DNA from: Mallotus nudiflorus
Taxonomy: Eukaryota > Streptophyta > Magnoliopsida > Malpighiales > Euphorbiaceae
Assembly: GCA_947683625.1 (NCBI GenBank)
Contig: CANTUR010000651.1
Span: 310,001 to 374,000, forward strand
Reading direction: 5' to 3'
DNA: 64,000 nucleotides
Every line of letters begins with the position of its first letter. Positions within the stretch are counted from its first letter, which is position 1. The position numbers and the translations under genes are program-made. The notes beneath the pieces were generated by a model. That model was not told where the DNA came from and ran no database searches. It saw only the letters and a list, made by a program, of their open reading frames with translations. Below are positions 12,701-25,117 of the stretch, in pieces.

Positions 12701-13467
12701 TGTCATTATCACATAGTCAAAGTAATCTAACAGATATATATAACTAAGGTTGATATCCAATATTACCTTGGTCTTCTGAAGGGGATGGAGCAACAATAAT
12801 AGGCTTCACACGATGATGATGGTGATGATGACCACGGTGTCCTGGTAAGGGGGCACTGCCAGGACTGGAAGTAGGTGCTGCAGTAAAAGGGATAATTAGC
12901 AAATTACAGCAGCAACATTATGGATGATGCTACAATTGCAATTATAATTAATACCTTGATGGGCTGGAGAGAGTGCAGGTGCAGAGGATGGGCTAAAAGA
13001 AGGCTTAAACAGATGGATTTGAGATGGCACTGATCGAACAAATGGCAAACTCATTGAAAATGTTCCTACTATGAGCAAAATACAGCAACCTCATAATTAT
13101 TAACCATTGGGAACAATTATCACAGCAAAAGGTAAGAAAAAATAAACAAAGCCCAGCAATTACAGGAGATTGACTTAATGGTTCCTTTTGCTAAATGATA
13201 CATATTATGTATGTTTAGCATTGTAGTTGAAGTTGCTGATGGTTAAAGCAGTATCCTGAATATGACGATGAAAAAAAAAAAATGAAAATGGTTTTAAGGT
13301 ACATTGTTTTATCATCATAGCTTCAAACTAGCTGAAAATCAATTTAAAAACTGCTTAAACCTCAATGCCAAACAAGCACATACCATCAACAACAACAACA
13401 ACAATAGGCAAACTAAGCAAAAGAGAAGAGGATTAGCAGACATCTGTTTCTCTTGACTTGAAAACAT
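9770..13467 (-). CDS. ALE2: ALE2-like receptor serine/threonine kinase
   Basis: Coding exons on the minus strand: about 13467/13443-13380, 13068-12955, 12877-12767, 12684-12316, 12242-11970, 11500-11111, 10949-10709, 10481-9770. From ATG 13443 they sum to 2274 bases (757 aa). The order is: hydrophobic signal peptide (LLFCLVCLLLLLLM); Pro/Ser stretch and a His-rich run (HRGHHHHHHR); conserved ectodomain (CDQVCIEPL, FGSPCGCVFPMKV, VKIMGASADSQNQGKTV); transmembrane helix near 262-286; kinase with GEGGFGRVY, VAVK, HRDFKASNVLL, DFGLA and APE. All catalytic residues are present. In Arabidopsis ALE2 acts with ACR4 in epidermis and cuticle formation at the plasma membrane. The start and the first splice junction are uncertain: the strong GT at 13382-13383 is out of phase with both acceptors near 13066-13070, while a weaker GT at 13378-13379 restores the frame. 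The rest is firm. Confidence 0.93.
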
Positions 13468-13481
13468 TCAAATTTGGACCT

Positions 13482-13492
13482 GAGAGAGAGAA

Positions 13493-13533
<41 letters not shown>
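13482..13533. repeat. (GA)n microsatellite, CT tract of a splice acceptor
   Basis: GA repeats, with a short AAAT interruption at 13491-13494, read as (CT)n on the gene strand and end right at the CAG acceptor of the exon starting at 13479. The microsatellite therefore serves as the polypyrimidine tract. Confidence 0.85.
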
Positions 13534-13535
<2 letters not shown>

Positions 13536-15175
13536 CACCAATGCAGTGTTCAGTTAAGTAGAGAAGAAAAGGAAACAGGGAGGAGATTTCAGACATTCAT
13601 CTAATCTCACAACATTGATGAAAAGTGCATGTTTTTAATTCAACTATGGTGGCAATTTGACCCTTTGAAAAAAAGGACTGGCAAATCTGATGCACTCAGA
13701 AGTTCATGAAAGCTTTTACCTCCAGAATCACATTCAGTGCAATGGAAACGCCTGTTTAACCTTCCTCATCTCCAAGGATCTATTAATCAAGAGGAGTGTA
13801 AACCAAGTCCTTAGTTAAAGTTTTCCTTATTCATGTTCATACCATTCCCTCAAAAGACATAATTTGATAAAATGTCACATGGTATGTGATTTAGACAAGA
13901 TTTCCAAGATTTGACATTGTCTATATTTCACTTGAATGTAGAGTACAAATTGTCACAAAACGAGTTTTACAAGCCCTTCCCATGTTCTTTACCATTTCAC
14001 CAGAGAAGTGTAAGGTAAAAGCTAAAGCTTCCAAAAGAATCTTTCATTTGCCAGCTAGCAGGAGAGTCAATCCAGCAGCATCTGGTTGTAAAAGTACCCT
14101 CTGCTGCACCCAAGTTAGGCCGTCTTAAGAATTTTGTTGAAAAAGAGGGAAATGGAAAAGCCTACTCAAACTCACTTTCTGACATGAAAATTCCCATTGC
14201 ATTCCAAAAGTGCCTTTAACTCTCTCCATATAGAATTCCTTAAAGAAGGCAATTTGTGATTTTCTAGAAACACTCAAAATTTAAGAAACATTCAGAGACA
14301 CGGACACCTTTAAAATGAAAACTTGGACAGAATTTTAGGTGGAATGACTATATGGAGATGCTTATTTTGTCAAAGCTTGCATACAAGCCATTGCTTTACA
14401 AATTGCATCCAACTATGGCCGTATTTCTTGACTGTCATTTCAAATCTCTTGCATAACCATATGGAATGTCATGTGATAACCAAAAAACCCTTTGGAGCCA
14501 TATCTAGTGAGATCCAATAAATTTAAACTAACACCAATTGTGTAGCCTAATCTCTTTAAATCAAAATTTAACCAAGGGAATCATCAGGCAGAGGTACAGG
14601 AAAAACTATCTTCTAGCCACCTAGTCACCTAGATTAATATAAGAATTTGCAACCTCAAGATATCCAATTAGAATTTCCTTCACAGATAATTGCCAACTCA
14701 TAAACTTAAAAAAGTAGAAAGATGAGCCTAGGTCATCAAGCCACAAACTTAGACCATGAATTTTTAAATTTCCTCAAGTTTTACATCAGCTAACTTCCAT
14801 ATACACCAAATTCACATCCATATATCACGTTTGCATGCCGATAACCCAAAGATAATAATTACACAGAAATGACAGAATTAGGCACAATAGAAAACTGTAG
14901 ATAGGCTTCTTTGAGTAATTAATCACTCAAAATGAAGCAAAAAGTAGGTAAGCAATTAGCATTTCTTGAAATTAAAGACAGTTGAATAATTAAAGCCAAA
15001 AGTACTAAGCTACGTTTTGCACAGCCAAAATTGACAAACGCTTTCCGTAGCGAGCATTACAAGTCATCTAAACAACAGGTAGCTTCAAATTAAACTCTTC
15101 GAAAACTACCAAAACCAAACAAACAAAAAAAACTTATAACATTAATCTTCAAATGCAGGCAGGAACTTCAATTAC

Positions 15176-15237
15176 CTGAAGAAGTAAAAAACAAAGGTAA
15201 GGAAGCAAAGAAGAAGCAGAGTAAAGTAAGAAAGCAT
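15176..15237 (-). other. Possible 5' leader exon with upstream ATG of the ALE2-like gene
   Basis: ATG at 15237-15235 opens MLSYFTLLLLCFLTFVFYFF and ends at a good donor (AG|GTAATTG; exon edge 15176). An acceptor at 13480-13481 (CTCTCAG|GTCC) follows a CT-rich tract on the minus strand. Joining the two keeps this frame open for only 42 codons, ending inside the ALE2 signal-peptide exon and overlapping the main start in another frame. It may be an upstream ORF in the leader. I see no acceptor that would fuse it in frame to the kinase. Confidence 0.45.
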
Positions 15238-15239
15238 CT

Positions 15240-16389
15240 TCTCTCTCTGTATGTGTCCTGCAGTCAAACCAAAATCCACAAAGCACCTTCTTCAACAAAA
15301 GAAGACTCGTCGGAGATCCACCGGAAGTTATTATTACCTAGGGTTCCGGCGAGCCTCTCCATCGCATTGTGTATCAGTAGTAGCAGTCACATTGAGATAT
15401 TGCATAACTAATACAGTTAAACAAAAAAAAAAAAAGCAAAACCCTAGGAGAGAGAAATAACATAAAAACAATGCGCGTGTGTGGAGGTTACAGATCCATA
15501 AAATGCGGTTAAAGATCTAAAAAGCTGCAGAAACGAAGACAATGCGAATAAAAAAGATAAAATAAAATCCTCTGACTTTCGTTAATGGCGAAAAACAGAG
15601 TCGAGGGAAGTGAAAATGAAGCGGAAACGAAGACGAAAGTTGTGAAAAAGAAGGCTTTGATTAGGAGGGTGAAAGTTTAGTTGAAGAGAGCTTTAATTGC
15701 TAGCAGTGTATGTGTGTCTTTAGATACTGTAGAGGAGAGAGTATGGGCGTATGGTAGTGTGTTGCTATAGCAAATGCACGCTGCTTTTGGAAAATGATGA
15801 TAGTTGTCCCCCTACTCACGCGCGATTTTAGCGCGTGTCCTCAATCATTCCACGATTCCACCAGCCGTTTCTTCCGTTATGGTCGTCGTTTGGAAACCGT
15901 TTATAAATACAAATGTTTAGTTTATAATATTTAATTTTGTGTAAAATTTTTTTAATTAAAATATAACATATTTAAAATTTATACTTTAGGTAATATTTTT
16001 TAGTTAAAAATTAAATAATAATTTTTTATAACATTTAAAAAAATTATAAATTTAATTTCTTACTAACATAAAAATGTAACTTTCCTCTTAAATTAAAAAT
16101 ATGAATAAAAATACTTTAAAACAATAATGCATATGCGTGCAAGTCTTTTATATGTTTGATTATGAATAAATGACACCTTTTTACATTTTATTATAAATAT
16201 ATATATTTATTATTTATTTGCAGTTATAAATTCAAAATATAAAAATTCAAATTGTGCATATTCCAAAATTATATTAGTTATTTGCCCCAAGTTTTTTTTT
16301 TTTTTTAGGAAATATTTGCCTCAAGTTTTCAAATGGTATGTAAATGATATTCTTTTCTGTATATATTTTTAGAGTTATACATATATAAA
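15240..16389. other. Promoter side of the ALE2-like gene and AT-rich spacer
   Basis: 15240-15800 is purine-rich on the plus strand (CT-rich on the gene strand), as in many plant leaders, and likely holds the transcription start and 5' UTR. From 15900 the sequence becomes very AT-rich with no recognisable gene. The next gene starts near 18350 on the other strand, so this is a divergent intergenic region. Confidence 0.5.
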
Positions 16390-17320
16390 TAAACAGCAAT
16401 TATATTTATATTTCTGAAGTTTAATATAATTCACACTCTCCTTTCTCTTATTTGAAAATCAAATATTTATATTTTTCAGTTTTAATTTCGTTAACATTTA
16501 AGTCTCTCTGTTAACTTTTCTGTTAGATTTTTTATATCAAAATACATTTTCCACACTCTATTTATAAAAATACAACAGTTTAATCTCTAAATTCTAATAA
16601 AATAAAATAATTTAGTCTTTCAATTTTTTAAATGATTCAAAATTTAAAATTTTAGTAATAACTAAATTTTAAACATGTACACATATCTCTATTAATATAT
16701 TTTTTGAATATATAAAACACACTCTAACCCAAAAGTTAAATTGTAATTTTAATAAATTTATAAATATTCATAAATTTATTTCATATTCATTCTTTTACTT
16801 AATTTTATAATTTTTTTTTCATTTAAAATTAGTATAATCTAAAACTAAAGTAACATATAAAATGAATAACTTTAAAAGAAGGTGAAATTAATGAAATCAA
16901 ACATAAAAATAAATATAAAATAAATTGATAAAAATTAATGAATTTATTAAGATTATAATTAAATTTTTTTAATTTTGAATGTTGATAAGGACATGTGTAA
17001 TTGTTGAAATTTTAGTAAAAATTGTGATTTTAAATTTGAAATAATTAAGAAATTAAAAAAGAACAACCACTTTTTTTATTTTATTAAAATAAAAAGGATT
17101 AAAATGTTAAATTTCATAAAACATAAGGGGAAAAATGTTTAGTTGTTATAAAATAGAGGAAGTAAAATGTCTTATTTATTAGGACACTAACAAAAAATTT
17201 AACGAAATAGCTAAAGTATTGACGGAACTAAAATTGAGAAATGTAAATATTCAATTTTCAAATATAAGAGAGGAGAGTGTAAATTAGGTCAAACCGCAGA
17301 GAGGTAAATGTCATTTTTTT
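16390..17320. mobile_element. Long foldback element (MITE-like imperfect palindrome)
   Basis: The left arm (TTCACACTCTCCTTTCTCTT at 16430, AAACATGTACACATATC near 16672) and the right arm (AGAGGAGAGTGTAAATTAGG at 17269, GGACATGTGTAATTGTTG near 16988) are reverse complements with moderate divergence. The pairing continues into the centre (TAATTTTAATAAATTTAT near 16742 against AATGAATTTATTAAGATTAT near 16938). Nearly the whole 930 bases is one imperfect inverted repeat with no ORF. The terminal motif (TTTACCTCTCTGCGGTTTGA read from the right end) resembles widespread plant MITEs. I did not find a clear target duplication. Confidence 0.75.
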
Positions 17321-18340
17321 ATAAATAAATTATTATAAAATAACCACATATGATTCTATTTATTTCATTAAAATGTTTTATATTTTTTTTTGAAAACCAA
17401 TATTATTTTATTAATTAACCACTTTTTTAAAGTAAATTGGAGGTAAAAAATCAGTGAACACACCCAAGAAATAATTAACTAATTAAATAAACGTATATTT
17501 GTGTATAACTTAAAAATATGTTTGGATGTAAATATTTAAATTTGAAATTTGAAATATTAAATTTGAAATATAAAAATTTTAAATAATATATAATTACATA
17601 TCATTTTAAATTTTTATTAAAAAGATTTTTAAATTCTTATGAATATAAATTCATATAATTTACAAATAAGATATTTAATTGAAATCTAAATTTATACTTA
17701 AATCTTTTGCATCCAAATATAGCATTATAAGCATTATAACAATACATATGCATATAAAATTATATCATATTGGAAGAGAATTATAAGATGATTTTATTTT
17801 TTATTTATTTTATTTTTATTTTACTAAAAAATATACTTTACAAAAAACTGTAATCGTATATTATTCTCATATTAAAAATAATTTAGATGATTATTTACAG
17901 ATATATTTAAAGTTTTTTTAAAAAAGTTAACAGTTTAAGTGATAAAAAAATTTCTTAAAAAAGATTTTATATTGTTTTAAAGAAGGTATTATGATCAAAT
18001 TTTATATATGAAAAAGCAACTGTCAGTCAAATTAACCAATTATAAAATTTTTATGATTATTGATACCAAAAGCAACAAATACAAGGCAAAAAAAATTATG
18101 ATTTTTTCATTAAAAAGCAGTTATGATTCAAATCGCTAAATCTAAAAGAATGGAGGCAAGAGTTTTTTAAAAAAATTTAAAATAATTGCGCAGAAAAAAA
18201 AAGAACGACAACATCAAAACGGTGTCGAAGAAAGGGAGGGCAAAACGACAACGTTTTCAGTGGATTGATCTAGGTATTAATTTTCATAAATTTTTAGCTT
18301 TATTTTTATATTTTTACCCTGCAAAACTTGCACCAATAAT
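17321..18340. other. AT-rich spacer before the WDR26-like gene
   Basis: Strongly AT-rich with many A and T runs. A patch around 18200-18260 is less AT-rich (AAAACGACAACGTTTTCAG), and likely promoter and leader sequence for the plus-strand gene begins near 18330. No gene is seen. Confidence 0.5.
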
Positions 18341-18846
18341 TCAGGCATCGAATCAATAGGACGCTCGCTTCTGTACGGACTGTTACAGCCGCAAATCTAA
18401 TCATCTGCAATTAACGAATCTCACTTTCCAGTTATGGTCAGCTCTTCTTCTCTCTCTTTCCCCTTCTCTTAATTTTTAAACTGTAGCTTGTCGTTTACTG
18501 TATTTTTACTTATAGAAGCTTCAAGCTTCTTTTTTTTTTTTTTTTTGATGTTTATTTCTTGAATAATGCATTTGAATGATCATTTTTCAAGGTCAAGGGC
18601 TTGTGGGTATTCTTTGTAATGAGTCTTTGATGCTGAAGTTTCTTGCTTGGCGATTATTTCTATTTTTTGTGTGCGTGTTGTTTTGTTTCTTTTATGTTTT
18701 TCTGTTATTTACTCAATAGGATCTATGTTTTCTTCGTGTTGAGGTTGCTACTTGGAAAGCTCAGATTTTTATATTAATGAATCAGGTCAATGGTAATGTA
18801 TGATCGAGATAAAGCACTTGTGAACATTTGTGAAAAAAAGGTGTTG
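18341..18846 (+). other. Leader of the WDR26-like gene with a probable 5' UTR intron
   Basis: A donor at 18437-18438 (TTATG|GTCAGC) and an acceptor ending at 18785 (ATGAATCAG|GTCAATGG) bracket a T-rich stretch typical of a plant 5' UTR intron. The ATG at 18434 does not stay open across this splice, so it is not the protein start. Confidence 0.5.
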
Positions 18847-21800
18847 ATGGAGAATTCAGATGCAGTGATTGGTACAAAAGGTCTAATTAAACGGCATGAA
18901 TTCATAAGAGTTATAATTCAGAGCCTTCGTTCATTGGGTTATGGAAAGTCTGCTTCTTGTTTGGAATTAGAGTCTGGGATTTCATACAAGTCCGTGGATT
19001 TTGCGTTTGCTGGAGTTACAAGTACTTGAAGGAGATTGGAATGGATGTGTTAATACCCTTAACGCAATTAAGGATTTGATGGATGACACAAGTGCTTCTG
19101 CTTTATTTCATGTGTTTAAGCAATGTTTGTTAGAGTGTTTGAGCTGTGGAGATGATACTATGGCGTTGGCTTTTTTACGGAAACAGGTTCCTTCATTACG
19201 ACTAGGCAAGGAGAACATGTGCAATCTTGCTTATAGTCTTCTTTGCTTGAAGGAGATGGACTTGGGTAAAGTGAATGATGAGGCCATCTTGAGTGGCGAA
19301 AAGGGTTGTTGATACAGTTGGAAAAATTTGCTTCCTCCTCCAGTTGTGCTGCCTGAAAAGAAGGTTAGAACATCTGGTTGAAACTGCTGTTACAGCTCAA
19401 ATTGATTCATGTATGTATCACAATTCACAGGAGGCAATTTCACTTTATGAAGACCATTGCTGTACAAGAGATCAGATCCCTACGGAGACAGTTCAGGTGT
19501 GCTTCTTTCTGCTGTTGAAGTTCTTTCTTGTAATAAATATTACACAAATAAATTATTTTGCAAAAATTGATAACCATAAATTATCAAAACAATTAAAATT
19601 CGACCAAGGGAAATTTCTACTACACAGGATTGTCAAAATGCAAACTATTTGGTGGCTTATGCTTTCTTGTCATTCCTTAATTGTGCATTAGGAGTTGTTA
19701 TTATAAAATCTATAAAATTGTCATTGTAATGTGCTAAGTCCTGTTGTGGCTAAATACATATCATTAGGAAATGAGCCAGAACACGAATTTTCTAGTTATT
19801 TGATAATTTCTTGCACTGTTTTTTAATGTTTTAAATTTGTATGAGCACTCTACCTCATAATGTTTTAAATTTGTTTGAGCACTCTATCTGGCAGAGGTCT
19901 TTTCCTTTGCTGTTGATGCTAAATTAGATCTATTGAGGGGGGAGAGAGTGTTGTGGTGGGAGTATATGCACAATTGCATGTCATATCTAGATTTTCAGAA
20001 GTAAAATGCTATTGGACAGGATACTTAGATGATAAATCTAGAATATTTTCTGCATCATCATGTGAAATTACCAGTCCTTGAACCTCATGTATTTTTTTTA
20101 GTACCTCAAAAATTGAGATGCATGGCTTACATGAGTTAGTGCCCTTAATGATGTGGAAAAGAAATTTGAATGAATATCATTGGAATAACTTAACTCTATT
20201 AAACCATAGTTCTGTGGGTCATATGGATCCACTTTTAGGCCACATGGTTTTTGGCTATATACATAAATGGTTTATTGCTGTGAAATACCCCTGCAGCATT
20301 TCATTGTGATAAAACAAGTTGCTTATGTTACTGGGCTGCCCAATTGTTTTTTTATTATATTATATGGCTAAGTCAGATGTTACCCTTGTCGTCTGTGGTT
20401 TTGCAGATTTTGACTGAGCATGAGAATGAAGTGTGGTTTGTACAATTTTCTAACAATGGGAAGTACTTGGCTTCTTCATCAAGTGATTGCACAGCCATCA
20501 TATGGGAGGTATTCTTCATAGTTTATACTATCTCCTTTGGAATTGAACAGTATGAGTATGAACCAGTTCAGGAATTTTTATTCTTGATCAAAGTCCTAGA
20601 CAAGCAATGATCATGCTTTTGACTATGATGCTTGTTTTATTTGTATAGCAGAATGTTTAGTTGATTTCCCTATTTAATGCAGAAGTTCCTGTTAGTCATT
20701 TGTCATAGGCTGTGGTTAAAAAAACTGTATTGCTGACTTTATTTCCTGAGTTGATCCGCTGCTAGTTATGTGTCTCTGGCTGTGGCCATGCCTAGTAACT
20801 AATAATTTTAGCAGCTTAACTTCACAAGCTGCATGGCAGAAACACCTTAGATTTTACGGTTCACATGTTTATGGTATTTTGAGTTTTTTTTTGGGTTTAT
20901 GCTTACAAATTTGTTTACAAGTTGTAGCTGGTGTGAAAAGTATGTGAACTAACTTGAAAGAGATTTGCTCAGTTTTTTGTAATTCTGTAGTTTTTGTATC
21001 TTGTCCCAGGTACTGGAAGATGGGAGGCTGGCATTTAAACGCACGTTGCGAAGCCACCAAAACCCAGTATCCTTTGTGGCGTGGAGTCCTGATGATGAGA
21101 AGTTGCTAACATGTGGAAATCTGGAAGTTCTCAAGCTGTGGGATGTGGAAACAGGTACATGCAAGCATACATTTGGGGATCATGGCTTCATTGTCAGCTC
21201 ATGTGCTTGGTTTCCCGACTCAAAGCGATTTGTGTGTGGCAGTTCTGACCCCGAAAAGGGCATCTGCATGTGGGACTGTGACGGCAATGAAATAAAAGCA
21301 TGGAGGGGCACAAGAATGCCTAAGGTTTTGGATCTTGCTGTGACACCAGATGGTGAGCATCTTATTAGTGTATTTTCTGATAAGGACATTCGGATATTCA
21401 ATTTGGTCACTAATGCTGAACAAGTCATCTCTGAGGAGCATCCTATCACCTCCTTGTCAGTTTCCAATGACAGCAAGTTCTTTATTGTCAACCTTAACAA
21501 CCAGGAGATCCATTTGTGGGATGTTGCTGGTAAATGGGAGAAAGCATTAAAATATACAGGCCACAAACAACACAAGTATGTCATACGTTCTTGCTTTGGT
21601 GGATTAAATAGCGCATTTATTGCCAGTGGTAGTGAGAATGCTCAGGTACCTCCTTTTTCAAGATCCCCCCTTGCTTACTCTGAAAGAGACCCCTGAATTC
21701 TTTTTCACTGAAAAACAATTCAATTGCCAGGATGCCTAAACATTCATGCATTTCATTCTACTCAACTTTTATTTGCTGAGGGAAATGAAAACTCATGCTG

Positions 21801-22004
21801 GGTCAAATGTCTGAGCAGGTTTACATCTGGAATCGACGAAACCCTACGCCAATTGAGGTTTTATCTGGCCATTTGATGACAGTGAACTGTGTTAGCTGGA
21901 ACCCTAGAAGGCATCAAATGCTGGCATCAGCAAGTGATGATCAAACAATCCGTATATGGGGACCAAAACAATCCAAGAGTATACAGCACAAAAATCTCAT
22001 TTGA
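18847..22004 (+). pseudogene. WDR26-like LisH/CTLH/WD40 gene with four single-base frame breaks in exon 1
   Basis: Exons: 18847-19496, 20407-20508, 21010-21645, 21819-22004. ATG 18847 (MENSDAVIGTKGLIK) matches the usual start of this family; an in-frame ATG at 18790 is an alternative. LisH (GLIKRHEFIRVIIQSLRSLGY) is followed by a CTLH region and seven-bladed WD40 repeats (WFVQFSNNGKYLASSSSDCT, FVAWSPDDEKLLTCG, MLASASDDQTIRIWG). Exon 1 changes frame at about 18998 (T run), 19303 (G run), 19327 (T run) and 19355 (A run). Each is a one-base length change in a short homopolymer, with no stop by substitution. Correcting them would give about 523 aa, the family length. WDR26 proteins in animals and yeast are subunits of the CTLH/GID ubiquitin ligase. 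Either a young pseudogene or assembly errors. Confidence 0.8.
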
Positions 22005-24599
22005 AAGAGACAAATTTATCTGCTTCCGGGCACCACGTGTATAGCCTATAACCTCATCAATTTGTTATTCTTTTATATGTAAATTGGTGGTGGCATGATG
22101 TTGCCCCTTTTCAATTTTGGATCATGTTTTCCCCTGTAAATCTCCATTCCTTCTAGGTGTATGGCTTCTCTTAATTTTGTTAGATGTTTGGAGAAGGTAT
22201 AGCCCTAAATAATTGTCAAGAACTACTGGGGTTCGACTATCGACATGTTTACGTGATAGGATATTACATTTCTCTTTGTTTTAGCAATGAGAGGGTAATA
22301 TTTCTTGGCAACTTATGGTATAAATTCTGTTTGCTTTTTCTTTTTCACCGTATAATCTTGGTTCTTGATTTAGGGTGAGTTTCAGCTAGCTGTGGTTTGA
22401 CACAAGCTGCTTTGCCGGAGTTAATATTTGATCCACTTATGTCAAAAATGTAAAGCTGCCATGTATTTGGTTTTCAATCTTGGGTATGATTGCATTATTC
22501 TCCTTCTTTCTGGCAAGCCCTAGCCGCCGAGAGAAAGTTCAGAGTAGAAAGTTTTTTTCGGGAGATTAAGGGGCTGTTTGCTAGCTATTTGCCAGTGAAC
22601 AGCCTCTCCCTTGCTATTCCAGTTTAATTTTTGTGTTTAATTAGCAATTTTTCCCTTCTATTGTGTTTTGATGTTGTTTTTTTAAGAATTTATCGACTCA
22701 TTCATGTAAGTTTTTTCTGTTCCTTGTGAGTTTACAGGGTGAATGAGTCGAGATTACAAGACATTGATCATGGTTGTTAGTGCTTATTTTTCTTCTTTCT
22801 TTTCTCCGACAAAAATCTAATTAAAGTAGTGTTGTAAAGAATATTTGGAGGCCTCATGGCTATAGAAATCCTCCCTTCTCTTTTCTCTTTCAGACTGGAA
22901 ATACAAAAGCTTATACACTACTAAAATTAAAAATAGTGGTGTTTGGTGAAGAGTTCCAGCAGTGTTTTTCAAGCAAAGAACTTATCACAACTTGATGATA
23001 TTTCTTTCCAACAAAAAAAAAAAAGTTTGCTATAGTGATTGTGCCGTTGTATTTCATCTTGAATCATTTTTTTTTTTGTGTATTTCTATTTTCATCAATG
23101 AAGTTTTATTTTGGGCAAAAAAAAAAAAGTTACAGACCATAAAAGTAAAAATTCATGGCTGTATATGTGAATTATTCAGTTTCAAGATTATAAATTCGTA
23201 TGATTTGGTCTGTCGATTCTTGATGATGCTGTTAAAGTTTAGGGTTAACTACTTGTGGAATTACGCATTATAATTTCATATTAGTTATTTTCTACATTTC
23301 GAATTGTTTTCTGTCTAGCATTTCTTTCTTTGAAAAAATAAGAAAAAAATTCATATATTAATTAGGTAATTTTAATAAAATAAAAAAATATAAAATAATC
23401 AAATAAATTTTTAAAATTTGAAAACTTATCTCTATGTATATTTTATTTTTAATTAGCTTTGATTGGATTATGATGAAAATAAAATTCATTAAACCTTTTG
23501 GCTTTAGATAAGAGAATCTTCCGCCATAATGTTGTTCAAAATAGACACCTACAAAATGTGGTGACATCCTTGCCCTTTCATCCCTTATATGTACATTGAA
23601 AAGAGTAAAAAATATAAATTTAAAGTTCTTTAAAAACTTTAGAAATATTATGCTAAAATTTTAAAGATATTACTAGTTCTATCCGATAAATAAACTAAAT
23701 TAATAGTCATTTAGTAAAGACTTCATTCTCAATGCTAGTTTTATGGGATACATACCCAAAAATTCAACTTATAATTATAAATAATTAAGATGATTTTATA
23801 TTTACCTTATATGTGATCAATAAATATCTTTTGAATTAGTTAAAATAGTTAATTTCTCACCATAAAAAGAAAAAATAAAAAAAGAATAAAAATTCAAACC
23901 GTTTACATCTAAATGTCCACACCATATTTAAATAATAAAATAAGTACTAATATTAGTATTGAAAAGTTGTAGCCATTCATAACTTTTATTATTTGGAAAT
24001 GCTTAGTAAATATTTAATAAGATGTAATTTAATGTAACATAATGCATTTAATCATATAATAAAAATGTGATATAATGTAATAAAATAAAAATTTTACTAT
24101 TTTTAAAAAACCCAATATACTGATATATCTAGTTTACTTTAAATATATGTTAATATATATGAAAATTGTATGACTTTATTATATTTTGTTTTATCATATT
24201 GAATTAAATACAATATAAAAAATAATTGTTATTTAGTTAATAATTTAAGCAAATACAACTCATATAAAATAAAGCAATTTCGGAATAATAAATGTCAACA
24301 TGTCGTGATTTGCTTTGAACATAAATTCTCATTATGCATGCCATTAATTTAATTTTTATTATTGTTTTATTTAAAAAACAACTAATTTTAAAAAATAAAA
24401 ATCTCAAAATAAAAAAAAAATGCTACCACAATTAAAATCATACCTTTTCAAATGTTAAATATAAATCCCAATTAAAATTGTAAAATTATTTTTATAAAAA
24501 TTCAAAAAATGATTATAAATTTAAATTATTTTTAATTTAAATTATCAATATTCATATTACTATAATAAGTGACTTGAGCAACTTTTTCTTGTTTTGAAC
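22005..24599. other. 3' UTR of the WDR26-like gene and AT-rich spacer
   Basis: The first 400-700 bases look like transcribed 3' flank. From about 23300 the sequence is AT-rich and featureless to the LINE edge. None of the short ORFs resembles a known protein. Confidence 0.5.
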
Positions 24600-25117
24600 C
24601 TTAAAATGGGAAAAATTTATTAGTGCAAATCAAACTGAATAATATCTACTAGACAATGGGGAACTATAAAACCCCAAACATTGAGATCAGACAAGGAAAT
24701 AGAGACTTTAGCATGATAATGAGCCACCTGATTCGCTGACCTTCAAACAAAATAAATTTGAGAATTTACTATTTCTTTAAGAAGCGAAATATAGTCACTA
24801 ATAATTAGGACCAAAAGAGGGTAAATCCACTGAATTTTAGTTAATGGCATTAAAAACAGATAATGCATCCAACTCCATGTAAACATCTTGCACACGATGC
24901 TCTTTCAACCAACTAAGAGCTTCACGAACTTCACACGCCTCAGCCAATACTGGGCAAACACACACCTCAGCCAATACTGGACAAAGAAAATAACTATGTT
25001 GACATTTGCTATGATCTCCTAAAAACACACTTGCAAAATCATGAACAAGAGATCCAAAACCCATCTTACTCCCATATGGAAACAAAGCGACGTCCACATT
25101 ACACTTCAGGCGACCAT
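24600..25117 (-). pseudogene. LINE RNase H domain and 3' end
   Basis: Minus-strand 25097-24837 reads MDVALFPYGSKMGFGSLVHD, FASVFLGDHS, ACEVREALSWLKEHRVQDVY and MELDALSVFNAIN. This is the RNase H domain found after RT in plant L1 elements, with the E of CEVREA and the D of ELDA in place. A 34-base direct repeat duplicates CPVLAE inside the domain (about 24938-24981). The 3' tail follows to about 24600. Confidence 0.85.

Noticed and set aside
18434..18472. ATG in the first WDR26-like exon as protein start
   Set aside because: The frame ends after 12 codons unspliced and after a few codons if spliced to 18786; the family start matches ATG 18847.
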